Positions 1 to 11,074 of a DNA stretch of 64,000 nt are shown here, one piece after another. Origin of the DNA: Adiantum capillus-veneris (lineage: Eukaryota > Streptophyta > Polypodiopsida > Polypodiales > Pteridaceae); the NCBI GenBank assembly GCA_014529385.2, contig CM043954.1, positions 6,201,806 through 6,265,805 of the forward strand, given 5' to 3'. The stretch's first letter is position 1. The number at the start of each line of letters is the position of its first letter. The notes below the pieces were generated by a model that searched no databases, was not told where the DNA came from, and saw only the letters and a list, made by a program, of their open reading frames with translations. The position numbers and the translations under genes are program-made.

Positions 1-554
1 ACTCATCAACATATTGGAGCCCACCACACTCATACGAAATATGCATAGCTAGAATGTAGAGATTGACCAAGCTTTCTAAAGAACTGAAAAGATAACAAAC
101 ACTAGAATAATTCAAACTTGATAAACAATCAAAATTTGAGTAGAATTTAAAGCAGGACCAGCAAGTCATCAAATCATTTTACATACTCTTTCGTGTATTG
201 TCTAAATCTACCCTACACACACAGGCTCAAGGCTCAAGTCCAATTGAACATTCAAAGAGTGAGCCATTTTATGGCCTTGTGCCAGGTTCCTCCATGCGAG
301 GCAGCAACCTCGTCAAGTGTGAAGGCTTGTAGGTGCCAAGAGCTACCATACCATGTTAGTACTCGAAACGGACTTTGAACACAACTTTGTAATTGTACTC
401 TAGAATCTTCACACATCACCACCAGTTGTACCCGTATCTTTTTGGGTCTCCAATAACTTCTTGCAATCAAGCAATGAATCAAGTACAAGCCAAGGATATG
501 CACAAGGCATATAGAGACGTCATGAATTTTCACATTTGAGCGTCACACTGCTAC
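1..554. other. Unassigned left flank
   Basis: I recognise no gene here. Short open frames exist on both strands (plus 193-378, minus 252-533) but neither carries a motif I can name. Because the next 85 bases are copia integrase on the plus strand, this stretch may be the decayed upstream part of that copia element, but I could not follow a gag or protease frame through it. Confidence 0.4.
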
Positions 555-639
555 CATCGCTACTAAGAAGAACCTCTTGTAGTGGGATGGTTCAGCTATT
601 GGGCCACATGCAGGTTGCAGCTTGTGCATAGTGATGTTG
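555..639 (+). pseudogene. Ty1/copia pol fragment, left part (gag-pre-integrase to integrase junction)
   Basis: The plus-strand frame ends in residues LQLVHSDV, the hallmark that opens the copia integrase core just before the CGPM motif. The continuation CGPMHTPSLG is found at 9552, on the far side of element 1, so one copia integrase was split by that insertion. One base is missing at the junction relative to the usual frame, and there is an in-frame stop upstream, so the copy was probably already dead. The copia catalytic core and the start of RT are in the right-hand part. Confidence 0.75.
635..639. repeat. Target-site duplication of element 1 (left), TGTTG
   Basis: The five bases TGTTG directly abut the outer end of the left LTR of element 1. 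The identical TGTTG follows the right LTR at 9547-9551. A perfect 5-bp duplication is typical of Ty3/gypsy integration and fixes both outer borders of the element. Confidence 0.9.
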
Positions 640-2245
640 TGTAATGAAATTGGCCTATTTAATTTGAGAGTAGCGGAAATTAATGAGAGTACTTTTGAGA
701 AATGACTTTGTGATCATAGCCGGTGAGCATAATTGAAGATAGCAACATAATCATAGCAATTAGTTAACTTGGCATGAACAATAATTTTGCAAGAGAGAGA
801 ATTTAGAGAATATGACAACAGTTGAGGACCAGATTTATGTGGAGCCGGTCCCCGCTCCAATAGGCATTTGTATTATGATTTCTCCCATTAAGAGAGACTT
901 GTTACAATACAATCTTTGTGTTCCTTCTAGGTGATGCAATGAAGATGGAAAGCTTCATGCATCACAAACATAACATAAACTTGAAGAAAGCTTTAACTAT
1001 CCCAAGACCTCAAACACCTTCGAAGGTGGAGAGAGCTAGTAGGGAATGAGGGTAGGGAAGAGGAAGAAGAAACATTTCGTAGGAGAAATAATTAGTTCCT
1101 CACTTATCATAACTCTTGTTGCTAGCATACATAATAGCATAGCAATGAATAAGAAAGAGATGGAAAGCTTAAGCAATGAAGCATGGCTCTTGGTTGGATT
1201 TGCACTCCATATCCAAGAGTGTTGGTGTAGGCTCTCAACCTCTACTTGCTTGGAGAAGGAGAGGGAGATCTTGCACTTTGCATAGCACACAATGAGAGTG
1301 TTTGTGAGTGTGTGTGGGTGATTATACCCCCTAAGCAACCCCTAGCTTGCTTGGGTGGACCTCCCCTTGTAGCTCATGCTTGAAGCCCATTGGATCCCTC
1401 CAGGCCTAGCCAATCACAAGTAGGAGGTATTACAAGCAGCAAGGGTAGCCTTGAGACAAGTATCCCCCTTTCCCTTTTGAGAGAGAGGGATAGATAAATG
1501 CTAAATCAATTAATTAAATCTCCTAAGTTATTATTGGACCCCTTGGGTGGCCAACCAATAGGCTTTAGGCACACCATGAGGGCAACATGAGGAGGAACTT
1601 GACAAGTGTCCCTTTTGCTTTCTTTGTACCATGCATGCCTTGTGTGAGTGTGTGGGTGTTCTCTCTCATCCCCCCTCATGTAGGGATTGCCCCGTACTTG
1701 TAGGAATTGAATCTTTTAATTTTTGACACCTCAAGCCCCTCATACATAGGCCCAGTTCCCACCACAAGCTTGGCTCATAAGCACTTTAAGCTTGGGTTGG
1801 GTTCTCACTTCAAGTGCAACCCTAGCATCTCAAGAATGTCAAGAACCTCAAGCATCTCAATAATTAAGCACCTCAAGCATCTCAAGCACCTCAAGAACCT
1901 TAGTCATCAAGCATGACAAGCAGGACAAGCACCTCGAGCTGGGTCGAGTTCCCGCGCCTCAAGCTCAGCCCTAGCTTACCTAAGGTCAAAGGCCTTTTAC
2001 ACACATTATTGGAGGTCTTCAATGAAGATAACCCTAAGGTCTTATGATCCATTTTTTAGCCTTGCTCTTTGATAGAACATCTCTCATTTGGGCCCCTTTA
2101 CCATTGGCCCCGTGTTGAGATAGATCTATAAGCACATGTCTATATCTTAACACTTGTTCCGGTTGATTGTCCCACATTAAGTGATCAATTTAATATGAGA
2201 AAATCATTTGGGTTGGTTAGATATTAGATATTAGATTTTATGACA
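640..2245 (-). repeat. Element 1 LTR (3' LTR in element orientation)
   Basis: Begins TGTAATGAAATTGG and ends ATGACA in plus-strand reading. It is colinear with 7917-9546 over the whole length, with scattered substitutions and small indels. The right copy has extra bases, for example near 8205 and 8295. The LTR carries a minisatellite of CTCAAGCA-type units near its right end (1824-1938). Short open frames inside it (such as 1036-1338 on the minus strand) are LTR sequence, not genes. Confidence 0.92.
1824..1938. repeat. CTCAAGCAY minisatellite in element 1 LTR (left copy)
   Basis: About ten imperfect units of 9 bases, built on CTCAAGCAC or CTCAAGCAT, follow one another here. The matching stretch in the right LTR is 9110-9238 and differs in unit number and order. 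The tract lies in the U3 part of the LTR in element orientation, so repeated promoter or enhancer motifs are possible, but that is inference. Confidence 0.7.
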
Positions 2246-2262
2246 TTACCTCTCTCTTGAAA
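2246..2262 (-). promoter_or_regulatory. Polypurine tract of element 1
   Basis: On the minus strand this reads CAAGAGAGAGGTAA directly before the TGTCAT start of the 3' LTR. Position and purine content fit the plus-strand primer of a Ty3/gypsy element and confirm the minus orientation. Confidence 0.8.
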
Positions 2263-2604
2263 TCATAGTCGTCTTCGACTATGAGGTAGAAGAGATAAAG
2301 CCTTAGTCATTAGTCAATTTTACTTAGCGGGTAGAGTATCCCTTTTTACCCTACGACATCTTTACAAGATGGATGACTAATCCATTTGGTGCTTGGGAGA
2401 CATAGCTGCCGCAAGCATGTCTGCTCTTTAGTCCATTTCATTCTCCCAAAGTAGAGTGACAAATTCTACTTGGTGTTTGAGAGACGTCGTCATCACAAAC
2501 ATGATTCTAAGTATGCATACTAGTTAAATTTGTGCACAATTAAAAAGAGGACTAGTCTTATAAGACAAAAACATGAGTCATTTAAAAGAAATTTGTACAT
2601 TTTC

Positions 2605-3295
2605 TTACTCTAATGTAGCACTGTAAGCATTGACAAGGTTCATACTATCCTTAAGCTGTATTCCTTGTATCCATCTAGCATCTTCAAAAGGATAATTTTT
2701 GAACTTAATAAGATACCGTCGGATAATCTTACCATGTTGTAGTACCTTGTCTTCATGCTGAAGAACAGCTTCGGATTGTAGCACCTCTTCTTGGTCTTCA
2801 ACTTCGGGAGGGTCTTCAATAATTGGTTCACTTGGTGGCTCTTCTTTGTAGGGCTTAAGTAGGCTTACATGAAAGGCATTGTGTATGATCCAATGGTTGG
2901 GCAACTTGAGTTGATAAGCCGTCTCATTGATGGGCTTCAAGATTTGGAAAGGACCATAGTATCTTTTTGCTAGTTTAGCATAATACTTTTGATGGGCCGT
3001 AGGATTTTGCTCGTCGTTTGCCTTAATCGAGCCTTAGGAAACTTGAGTAAGACCCAATCATTTTCTTTGAACATTAAGGCTCTTCTGTGCTTATCAGCAG
3101 CAGCTTTCTGCCTTTGTTGAGAGATGGATATAGCCTCCTTAATCTTTTGAAAAGATTCTTGTAGGTCACGGCTATACTCATTGGTGGCGAAGATCTTCCC
3201 ATGTACTTTGAGTAGCAATGGACTTTTAGGTCTTCCCTCAATGATCTCAAAAGGTGATTTTCCCGTAGAAGTATGTACAATATTATTGTAGGCAT
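2605..3295 (-). pseudogene. Element 1 integrase C-terminus and chromodomain
   Basis: This is the distal end of pol, broken into frames 3218-2970 and 2940-2605. The first part holds the basic segment before the GPY/F region (KAAADKHRRA, then NDWVLLKF). The second starts with a GPF-type remnant (INETAYQLKLPNHWIIHNAFHVSLLKP region) and ends in RRYLIKFKNYPFEDARWI, which matches the chromodomain pattern YLVKWKGY...TWE. Such a domain would direct integration to marked chromatin. The frame changes between 3295 and 3218 and again near 2960, so no intact product is made. Confidence 0.82.
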
Positions 3296-3337
3296 ACTCT
3301 ACAAGAGGTAAGTACTTTTCCCATTGTGAGCGTTGAT

Positions 3338-4621
3338 CTACTTCTGTATATAAGTCTTGAGTAGATCGAGTATCGTAAGATTGGCTATCTCACTTTGGCC
3401 ATCCGTTTGTGGGTGATAGGCCGAAGAGAAATTCAATGTTGTTCCTAGATTTTCAAAGAGACCTTTCCAGAAATTACTGTTCATTCTAGGATCTCTATCT
3501 GACACGATGGATGTGGGTAATCCATGGTGCTTGAAAATATGAGATATGAAGAGAGTTGCCATTTGATGTGCCTTAATAGTCTTTTTGACAGGAATAAAAT
3601 GTGCTTGCTTGCTAAACCTGTCAACTATTGTCCATATTCTTGTATTCCCATGGATAGACTTGGGTAATCCAAAGATGAAATCCATGGATATACTCTCCCA
3701 TGGTGAATTTGGGATAGGCAATGACTGGAGTAATCCAGGTTGCTTCTCTCTATCATACTTGGTCTTTTGGCATACTACACATTTTGAAACATACTCTTGT
3801 ATGTCCACTTTCATGGTAGGCCAATAGAAGTACGTCTCTACTCCTCGGAGAGTAGGTTGAATACCTCTATGCCCCGCATATGGAGGAGCATGGGATTCAT
3901 ACATAAATTTCTCACGAAGGGAATGGGTAACACATAGCCTATTGCTGTGGAGAAGATAACCATCCTGCAAGGTGAATGGTTCCTCTTTCTTCCCCAAAGC
4001 AAGGCCTAACATTATGTCTCTAAAGTCACGGTCAGTAGCATACTCATCTATCATTGAGGATAGATCATTGTGAGTAGCTATAGACACTGCATTAACTTTG
4101 GGTCTTCGTGAAAGTGCATCGGCCACTTGATTGTGCTTACTAGCTATGTGAGCAATATGGAAATTAAATTGCAAAAGAAAATTTGCCCACCTCATTTGTT
4201 TGTCGGAAAGCTTGGTTTGCGTCATGAAATACTTGAGACTTTGGTGGTCTGTTCGTAGGATAAATGGAGTCCCCAATAGGTAGTGCTTCCATGTGTCTAG
4301 GGCATATAGAACAACTAAAATCTCTTTCTCATAAATTCCCAAGACTCATTCATCAATATTGAGCCTTTGTCTCTCATATGCTATGGCATGCCCTTCTTGA
4401 AGCAAAACTGCTCCAAGGCAATCACCACAAGCATCACATTGGACCTCAAATGGATTTGAGAGATCCGGAAGCACGAGGACTGGTTGGGAAGTAAGCTTCT
4501 CTTTGAGCTTTTCAAAAGCATTTTGCTCCTTATCACTCCATACAAACTTAACGTTCTTCTTAGTTAAGTTGTGTAGTGGTCCTGTAGTATGCGCACATAC
4601 CAACAAAGCTTCGTAGCTCAT
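3338..4621 (-). pseudogene. Element 1 RNase H and integrase
   Basis: One frame runs from 4621 to 3338 with a single stop at about 4346. It starts in the RT connection (FVWSDKEQNAFEKLKEKL) and RNase H (VQCDACGDCLGAVLLQ, then TDHQSLKYF and NQVADALSRRP). After the stop come the integrase zinc-binding motif (HAPPYAGHRGIQ ... CVVCQK) and a catalytic core with D in MDFIFGLP, D in VSDRDPRM and E in DGQSEIANL. All three catalytic acids are present. The stop falls in RNase H between the QRLNIDE and YEKEILVVLYAL motifs. The frame ends early, before the integrase C-terminus, which continues in another frame. Confidence 0.88.
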
Positions 4622-5390
4622 GTAGATTTCTTGGGTTGGGCCATGCTTTTATTACCTCTAACTTTGATGGATCCATTTGGATACCATCTTTAGAGATAAT
4701 ATGATCTAGGTATTGAATCTCTTGAAGGAAGAATTCACTTTTCTTTTGGTTGAGAAAAAGCTTGTTCTCCCTCAATGCTTGAAAAATCACTTGGAGATGT
4801 TTCTTATGTTCCTCCAAAGACTTGGAGTAGATGATGATATCATCAAAGAACACTCCAGTGAATTTGCGGTATGGTCTAAAAATTTTCTCCAGTAAACGAT
4901 TGAACGTAGCTGGTGCATTAGTCAAGACAAAAGGCATGACTAGACATTCATAAAGACCAAACGTTGTGCGAAACGTGGTCTTTAAGATATCTTCATCCAC
5001 TATCCTTATTTGATGATAGCCACTCTTAAGGTCAATCCTACTGAAGTAGGTCGAGTCTTGTAGCTTATCAAACAGATCTTCTACCCGAGGTATAGGAAAT
5101 CTGTTTTTGATAGTGATATGGTTTAGTGCTCGATAGTCCACACACATACGGTATGTACCATCTTTCTTTTGCACTAAAATGACTGGAGAACAAAAGGGAG
5201 AGAAACTAGGCCTCACCATCCCTTTGTCTACCAGCTCTTGTACTTGCCTCATGATCTCCTCTTGTTGAGCTTGTGAGACTCGATAAGGAGGCTTGTTAGG
5301 TGGTGAGCTTGCAGGAAGGAGCTCAATATGATGGTCATCATCCCCTCGTTTTGGATGATAAGTCCATAGGGATATCATTGATGAACACAT
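4560..5390 (-). pseudogene. Element 1 reverse transcriptase
   Basis: An open frame of 276 codons with the RT blocks in order: PPYRVS, the YRMCVDYRALN palm motif (residues about 80-90), FSRIDLKSGYHQI (about 117-129), MPFVLTNAPATF (about 152-163) and the catalytic FFDD at residues 181-184. Just upstream is the spacer ending in PPKRGDDDHHIELLP, typical of the protease-RT boundary. The last residues slip out of frame into the RNase H frame at 4621. The duplicated segment at 5341-5614 lies at its amino end. Confidence 0.88.
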
Positions 5391-5614
5391 CTTGGAATCC
5401 TTTTAGAAAATTATACAAGTCTAATTCTTCTTCTTGATTCCTACCATTTACATTTGATGAAACATTTGATGAAACGAGGGGATGATGGTCATCATCCCCT
5501 CGTTTTGGAGGTAAGTCCATAGGGATATCATCGATGAACGCATCTTGGAATCCTTTTAGAAAATTAGACAAGTCTAACTCTTCTTGATTCTTACCATTTA
5601 CATTTCATGAAACA
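5341..5614. repeat. 154-bp tandem duplication at the protease-RT boundary of element 1
   Basis: The segment beginning TCCCCTCGTTTTGG at 5341 starts again at 5495, and the two copies are nearly identical until about 5614. On the minus strand each copy encodes NFLKGFQD-F-(I/N)DIPMDL, the pre-RT spacer, so the duplicated protein block occurs twice. At the junction lies a perfect inverted repeat of two 16-bp arms with a 2-bp centre (5472-5505), which could have helped template switching or replication slippage (inference). Confidence 0.85.
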
Positions 5615-5876
5615 TTAGTATCTTTTAGAGATCTTTGACAAAAATCATGTACGCAGAAAGTGAGCTCTTCATTGACTTATCAAAAGCAAGAGGATTTACA
5701 AGTGGAATAGTGCGACCACGCTCACTAGCATGTATATACATGTTCTTTCCCCTGTAGGTGAAGTAGATTCTCCTTTCAGGGAACTTCATGTTGGCAGCTA
5801 TGCGATCAAACCATGGTGCCCCTAGGATAACATCCTCATGTTGGAGAGGAGAGATGAAGAATTCTTCCTTGTCGAC

Positions 5877-7544
5877 TTAGCTTTGGACATGAAGCCTCAA
5901 CTTCCCAATCAAGGGAGTAATGGAGGCTTGTTGTCCCTTGAAAGATGCATCGGCCACTACTATATCTCCCATCTCAAAAGCTTGAATGCCCAACTTGGTG
6001 GCCAACTCCATTGATATGAAGTTAAGAGTAGAGCCAGGGTCAAACAAGATGAAGGCATCATGCTCTCTTACCTTTCCCCAAGAATAGGAAAGTGATGATC
6101 CTTTGCAATGAGCATCCTCTTTTGGAGCTTTGATGGTGGAAGCCCTAGGAGTCTCATTGCGAGTATTCTTCTTGGGGCAAGAACGATAGCCATGTCCTTG
6201 CTCCCCACACTTGAAACACTTATGGTCCTCACAAAAAGCTTCAAGCTCTTTGGGAGAGAGTTTGTTTTTACTTTTGTAAACTCCCTTCTCCTTGGATCGA
6301 TTGTTGTTGGTGTTGGAATTGACATGGGAAGTATTTTGAGCATTGGTTTTCCCCTTTGCATCATTTTTGTCTTTGTTTTCCATGGGCTTGAAATTCCGTC
6401 TAGCCCCTTGATGGAAATTGATGCGTGAAGCAACCATGGTATGATGGATTACTTCGCTAATAGTACCAGGCCATTGAGAGTTGATGTATTCGGCCATCTC
6501 TTCAAGTAATCCTGCAAAGAATTGTTGCCTTTGCTCGGCAAAGTCTATCTTTTGAAAGACGGCAGCCTTGAGATGTAAATCCCAAAACTTGTCTACATAT
6601 TTGTGGATAGAGTCATGGGAGAGGAGCTTCAAGATGCGCCATTCGGTAAGCACTTTGTCCTTTGCATCGCTTGCAAGGAATTGCTTCATGATGGAAACTC
6701 GTAGAGTTTTCCATGTCTTTGGGGCTTCACCATTTCCACGAATGCTAGCCCACCATTGACGAGCTGATTATTGGAAGTGCATAGCTACATGGCGTAGCGT
6801 ATAGGACTCTGTGAAGCCCTCATCTCCAAAGGACGCAACAAATTGCTGGATGAAGGCCAACACTTTGTCGGTAGCATCGAAGGTGCCATCATAGGTGAGA
6901 AAAGAGATACTCTTTCCTCCCTCCTTGAACTTATTTAGCTTTTGTGACCTTCGTCATGCAGGAAATGATTTGCGATGTCCTCCCCTCTTGTATTCTCTAG
7001 GAGAATAACCATAACTTTCGTCAGAAGAGGAGGAAGGTGAAGAAGAAGGAGAAGAGGGTGACCTCTTCCTAGCCCTTTTCTTCCTTTGTTTCCTCTCTTT
7101 CCTTTTAGAGTGATGAGGAGAAGGACTATGTGTTGATCTTTTCCTCTTGGGAGGAGTGGGCGATCATCTAGACCGCCGTCTTCGTGGAGCCACATCTTTA
7201 GAGGAACTTAAACTTTCATTTCTTTCTTACTCTTTGGATTCCTCCTCTCGAATAGGAGAGAGTCTTCTTTTGGGGGTCTCTTTAAGAGGCCTCCTAAGCT
7301 CTCTCTCCTCTTGGAGAGGAAGGGAAATTCCATAAGCACGAAGTTGTTGAGTAACTTCGGCTTGCAAAGTAGGGTTTCCCATAGCTTGCTGCAACCTAGT
7401 GACGAGATAATTCACAAACATGGGAGCATCATCATTAGCACCTTCATGTGCAAAATCAAAGCTATCAATGTTCATTCTACTCTCTTGATTATTGTCAACC
7501 ATGTTAACAAAATTTATGTATGTACTGAGTGTATGCTTTGGCAA
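5877..7544 (-). pseudogene. Element 1 gag and protease
   Basis: A single reading frame from 7544 to 5877 carries four premature stops (near 7227, 7164, 6958 and 6771; TAA, TGA, TGA, TAA). It starts with an acidic amino end, then a serine/arginine-rich linker (about 7000-7150), and the gag core (WWASIRG, FLASDAKDKV, EWRILKL). The CCHC knuckle CFKCGEQGHGYRSC is near 6195. The protease motif FDPGSTLNFIS follows near 6035; a proline replaces the usual S/T of D-[ST]-G, as in many plant chromoviruses. Gag would form the particle and bind RNA; protease would cleave the polyprotein. In this copy the stops prevent both. Confidence 0.85.
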
Positions 7545-7902
7545 TTCAAAACCTTAGTTTCCACTCCTCTTAGCCTTTGAAAATCGGCTCTTAAGTATCT
7601 ACACCCATGGCTCGAAGTGGTTAATTATAGAGAGTAGAGGAGTAGGTCTAACATAGCAGAGTTGCCAAGGGCTAGCTCCTTTCGGACTTCTTATGGCTCA
7701 ATAATGGTAAAGCTGTAGGCACGTCTAAAAAGACTCCATTATTAAGTCCAAAGCTCCCGAGGTGTGCACCATCCCCCACATAGTGGGCTCAACAAAACCG
7801 ATAATAGATCCCAATTCCACTTACCCTAATATAATTAGCAACATCAACCATTTATAGGCTACTTAAGAACCTCTCTTCTTAAGCAAGAAAAGAGAAACCA
7901 AA
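7545..7902 (-). other. Element 1 leader between PBS and gag
   Basis: About 360 bases between the primer binding site and the first gag codons, without a credible reading frame. This fits the 5' untranslated leader of the genomic RNA, where packaging signals normally lie. No specific structure was recognised. Confidence 0.6.
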
Positions 7903-7915
7903 TGCTCTGATACCA
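7903..7915 (-). promoter_or_regulatory. Primer binding site of element 1 (initiator tRNA-Met type)
   Basis: The minus strand reads TGGTATCAGAGCA, the standard plant retrotransposon PBS complementary to the 3' end of initiator tRNA-Met. It is separated by one base from the 5' LTR at 7917. This gives the orientation and identifies which LTR is the 5' one. Confidence 0.93.
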
Positions 7916-7916
7916 A

Positions 7917-9546
7917 TGTAATGAAATTGGCCTATTTAATTTGAGAGTAGCGGAAATGAATGAGAGTACTTTTGAGAAATGACTTTGTGAGCATAGCGGG
8001 TGAACATAATTGAAGATAGCAACATAATCATAGCAATTAGTTAACTTGGCATGAACAATACTTTTGCAAGAGAGAGAATTTAGAGAACATGACAACAGTT
8101 GAGGACAGGATTTATGTGGAGCTGGTCCCCCCTTCAATAGGCATTTGTATTATGATTTCTCCCATTAAGAGAGACTTGTTACAATACAATCTTTGTGTTC
8201 CTTGTGACCTAGGTGATGCAATGAAGATGGAAAGCTTCATGCATCACAAACATAACATAAACTTGAAGAAAGCTTTAACTATCCCAAGCCTCAGTCCCAA
8301 GACCTCAAACACCTTCGAACGTGGAGAGAGCTAGCAGGGAATGAGGGTAGGGAAGAGGAAGAAGAAACATTTCGTAGGAGAAATAATTAGTTCCTCACTT
8401 ATCATAACTCTTGTTTCTAGCATACATAATAGCATAGTAATGAAGAAGAAGGAGATGGCAAGCTTAAGCATTGAAGCATGGATCTTGGTTGGATTTGCAC
8501 TCCATATCCAAGAGTTTTGGTGTAGGATCTCAACCTCTACTTGCTTGGATAAGGAGAGGGAGATCTTGCACTCCTGCATAGCACACAATGAGAGTGTTTG
8601 TGAGTGTGTGTGGGTGAGTATACCCCCTAAGAAACCCCCTAGCTTGCTTGGGTCGACCCCCCCTTGTAGCTCATGCTTGAAGCTCATTGGACCCCTCCAG
8701 GCCTAGCCAATCACAAGCAAGAGGCATTACAAGCAGCAAGGGTAGCCTTGAAACAAGTGTCCCCCTTTCCCTTTTGAGAGAGAGGGCTAGATAAATGCTA
8801 AATTAATTAATTAAATCTCCTAAATTATTATTGGACCCCTTGGGTGGCTAACCAATAGGCTTCAGACACACCATGAGGGCAACATGAGGAGGAACTTGAC
8901 AAGCGTCCCTTTTGCTTTCTTTGTACCATGCATGCCTTGTGTTAGTGTGTGGGTGTTCTCTCTCATCCCCCCTCATGTAGGGCTCGCCCCCTCCTTGTAG
9001 GGATTGAATCTTTGAATTTTTGACACCTCAAGCCCCTCATGCATAGGCCCAGTTCTTGGCTCATAAGCACTTTAAGCTTGGGCTGGGTTCTCACCTCAAG
9101 TGCAACCCTAGCATCTCACGCATGTCAAGCACCTCAAGCATCTCAATAATTAAGCACCTCAAGCATCTCAAGCACCTCAATCATCAAGCACCTCAAGCAC
9201 CTTAGTCATCAAGCATGACAAGCAAGACAAGCACCTCGAGCTGGGTAGGGTTCCCGCGCCTCAATCTCGCCCTAGCTTACCTAAGGTCAAAGGCCTTTTA
9301 CACACATTATTGGAGGTCTTCAATGAAGCTAACCCTAAGGTCTTATGCTCCATTTGTTAGCCTTGCTCTTTGATAGACCATCTCTCATTTGGGACCCTTT
9401 ACCATTGGCCCCGTGTTGAGATAGATCTATAAGCACATGTCTATATCTTAACACTTGTTCCCGTTTATTCTCCCACATTAAGTGATCAATTTAATATGAG
9501 AAAATCATTTGGGTTGGTTAGATATTAGATATTAGATTTTATGACA
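7917..9546 (-). repeat. Element 1 LTR (5' LTR in element orientation)
   Basis: Same start (TGTAATGAAATTGG) and end (ATGACA) as the left LTR and colinear with it. It is slightly longer because of small indels and a different minisatellite copy number (9110-9238). It is followed directly by the TSD copy. Confidence 0.92.
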
Positions 9547-9551
9547 TGTTG
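9547..9551. repeat. Target-site duplication of element 1 (right), TGTTG
   Basis: Identical to the five bases at 635-639, immediately outside the right LTR. Removing element 1 and one copy joins the copia integrase frame across the site apart from a one-base gap. Confidence 0.9.
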
Positions 9552-10210
9552 TGGGCCCATGCACACTCCGTCCTTGGGCAATTACCTTTACTTTGTGACT
9601 TTCATTGATGATTACTCCAGTAATGCATGGGTGTATCCTCTTAAAGCAAAGTCCAAAGTATTCATGTGCTTCAAACAATTTCTAGCTATGGTTGAAACTA
9701 TCTCGAGATGTACTATGGGCACCCTCTATTCCAATCGAGGGGGGGAGTATATGTCTCATGAATTTAATGCATTTATGGCTAGTGAAGGGATAAAACACCA
9801 ATGTACAGTGCCTTATACACCTTTAAAAAATGGTGTTGTTGAGAGGAAAAACATGTAACTTACGAAAATGGCACGATGTATGGTCAAAAGTCAAGCTTTG
9901 CCGCATTTGTTTTGGCATAAGGCCGTTATGCGTGCCACTTATGTACTTACCAGGAGTCCTACAAAATCTTTATAGTCTATCACTCTATATGAAGCATGGC
10001 ATGCGTGCTTTTGGTTGTTTGGCATATGCTTTGGTGCCACAAACACAATGCAAAAAATTGGGTGATAAGGCTCTCAAATGTATTTTTGTTGGTTATAGTG
10101 CTAAAAGTAAAGGTTATAGGTTGTATCATCCACAAACAAAGTGTATCTTGGTCTCACGAGATGTTGTGTTTGTGGAAGATTTTGTTCATCCCTTTGATGT
10201 CATGTACTAG
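9552..10210 (+). pseudogene. Ty1/copia integrase, right part
   Basis: The frame opens with the copia core CGPMHTPSLG ... FVTFIDDYS, where the first catalytic D occurs, then SNRGGEYMS (usually SDNGGEY; the second catalytic D is replaced by N) and VPYTPLKNGVVERKN with the catalytic E. A frameshift near 9850 moves the reading to a frame ending at 10210, which holds AFGCLAYALVP and KCIFVGYS...KGYRLY and VSRDVVFVE, the classic copia integrase C-terminal region. The enzyme would insert cDNA; here it is split, frameshifted and mutated. Confidence 0.88.
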
Positions 10211-10426
10211 AGACTGTAAGGTAATCTCACAGGAAACTTAGACACTTTGTTGCCTATTTTTAGTGGGTGGTAAAAGTTTGAATGTAAAATCCCAATGAGG
10301 CAAATGTATAGCCTATGTGGGTTTCCCAAAATGTTATAGATTAGCTTATTACTGATGCAGATGTACATGATATACTTGATGAGGAAAGGGTTGGGAATGA
10401 GCAAGCTAGAGGTACCAAAATGACTG

Positions 10427-10725
10427 GTGCATACTTTGTGTGACAGTAAATTGGATGCACCTTTGTCTAGTCACACTCATTCAGGTTCTTGCCATGCATA
10501 TTATGCATTAGATTGTTATGCTTTGGCTGTGTCTAGCTTACATGATATTGAAGAACCTCTGTCTTTTGATGAAGCAAAAAATTCAAAAAACTGGGTGGCT
10601 GCCATGCAATCTAAATATGATGCACTTATAGAAAATGACACATGGACTTTATGTGATTTCTCCTAACAAAAAGGCCATTTGTACGAAGTGGGTTTAGAAC
10701 ATTAGGAAGAGGATGGGATGTAGGA
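10427..10725 (+). pseudogene. Ty1/copia reverse transcriptase, amino-terminal remnant
   Basis: The residues EEPLSFDEAKNSKNWVAAMQ...ENDTWTLCDF are the standard opening of copia RT. After a stop the frame can be followed through a degraded KWV...K segment to about 10725. Nothing of the palm or catalytic YVDD block follows, so the copia element is truncated here. The bases 10211-10426 are the decayed integrase-RT linker. Confidence 0.85.
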
Positions 10726-10903
10726 GGGCCTCTTTATTTTCCATGAGCTTATGAAGGTGATTAACATTTTGACAAATAGGTGAACACCATGTGTGCAAGA
10801 ATGGTCGGTGTGTAAGAGATGTGTAAGAGTGGTCAAAGGATGCACTTTTTCCTCAAAAGGGAGGTGGACAGTTTTATCATTTTTGGCTTTCATAACTCCC
10901 ACA

Positions 10904-11055
10904 TATGATCTCCAATTTGAGCGGAGATCATAGATCTACAATCTACGCATCTAGCTCTTTCCATAGATATGCTACATGATATGATCTCCGATTTGAGCAA
11001 AGATCATAGATCTACACTCTACGTGTCCAGCTCTTTCCATAGATATGCTACATGG
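10904..11055. repeat. 76-bp tandem duplication
   Basis: The unit beginning TATGATCTCC at 10904 repeats from 10980 with a handful of substitutions, and the first six bases start a third time at 11056. It lies between the copia remnant and the truncated LTR of element 2 and overlaps no recognisable gene. The rest of 10726-11074 holds nothing I recognise. Confidence 0.85.
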
Positions 11056-11074
11056 TATGATTTTACCCGCTACA

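Larger units (their letters stand above)
640..9546 (-). mobile_element. Element 1: Ty3/gypsy chromovirus LTR retrotransposon
   Basis: This is a complete but decayed element of 8.9 kb on the minus strand. It has two LTRs of about 1.6 kb (640-2245 and 7917-9546) that start TG and end CA, a tRNA-iMet-type PBS next to the right LTR, a PPT next to the left LTR and a 5-bp TSD. Coding order in the element's direction is gag with one CCHC knuckle, protease, RT, RNase H, integrase and a C-terminal chromodomain-like segment, which places it in the chromovirus branch of plant Ty3/gypsy (Tekay-like by the DPGST protease motif; the lineage is an inference). Stops and frameshifts in gag and pol make it non-autonomous. 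It sits inside a copia integrase. Confidence 0.93.

Noticed and set aside
252-533. Minus-strand copia RT start (LDEVAAS...WHKAI)
   Set aside because: The resemblance is limited to a few residues and the strand is opposite to the adjoining copia remnant.
6108-6428. Plus-strand frame with hydrophobic runs
   Set aside because: It is the antisense of the element 1 gag knuckle region.
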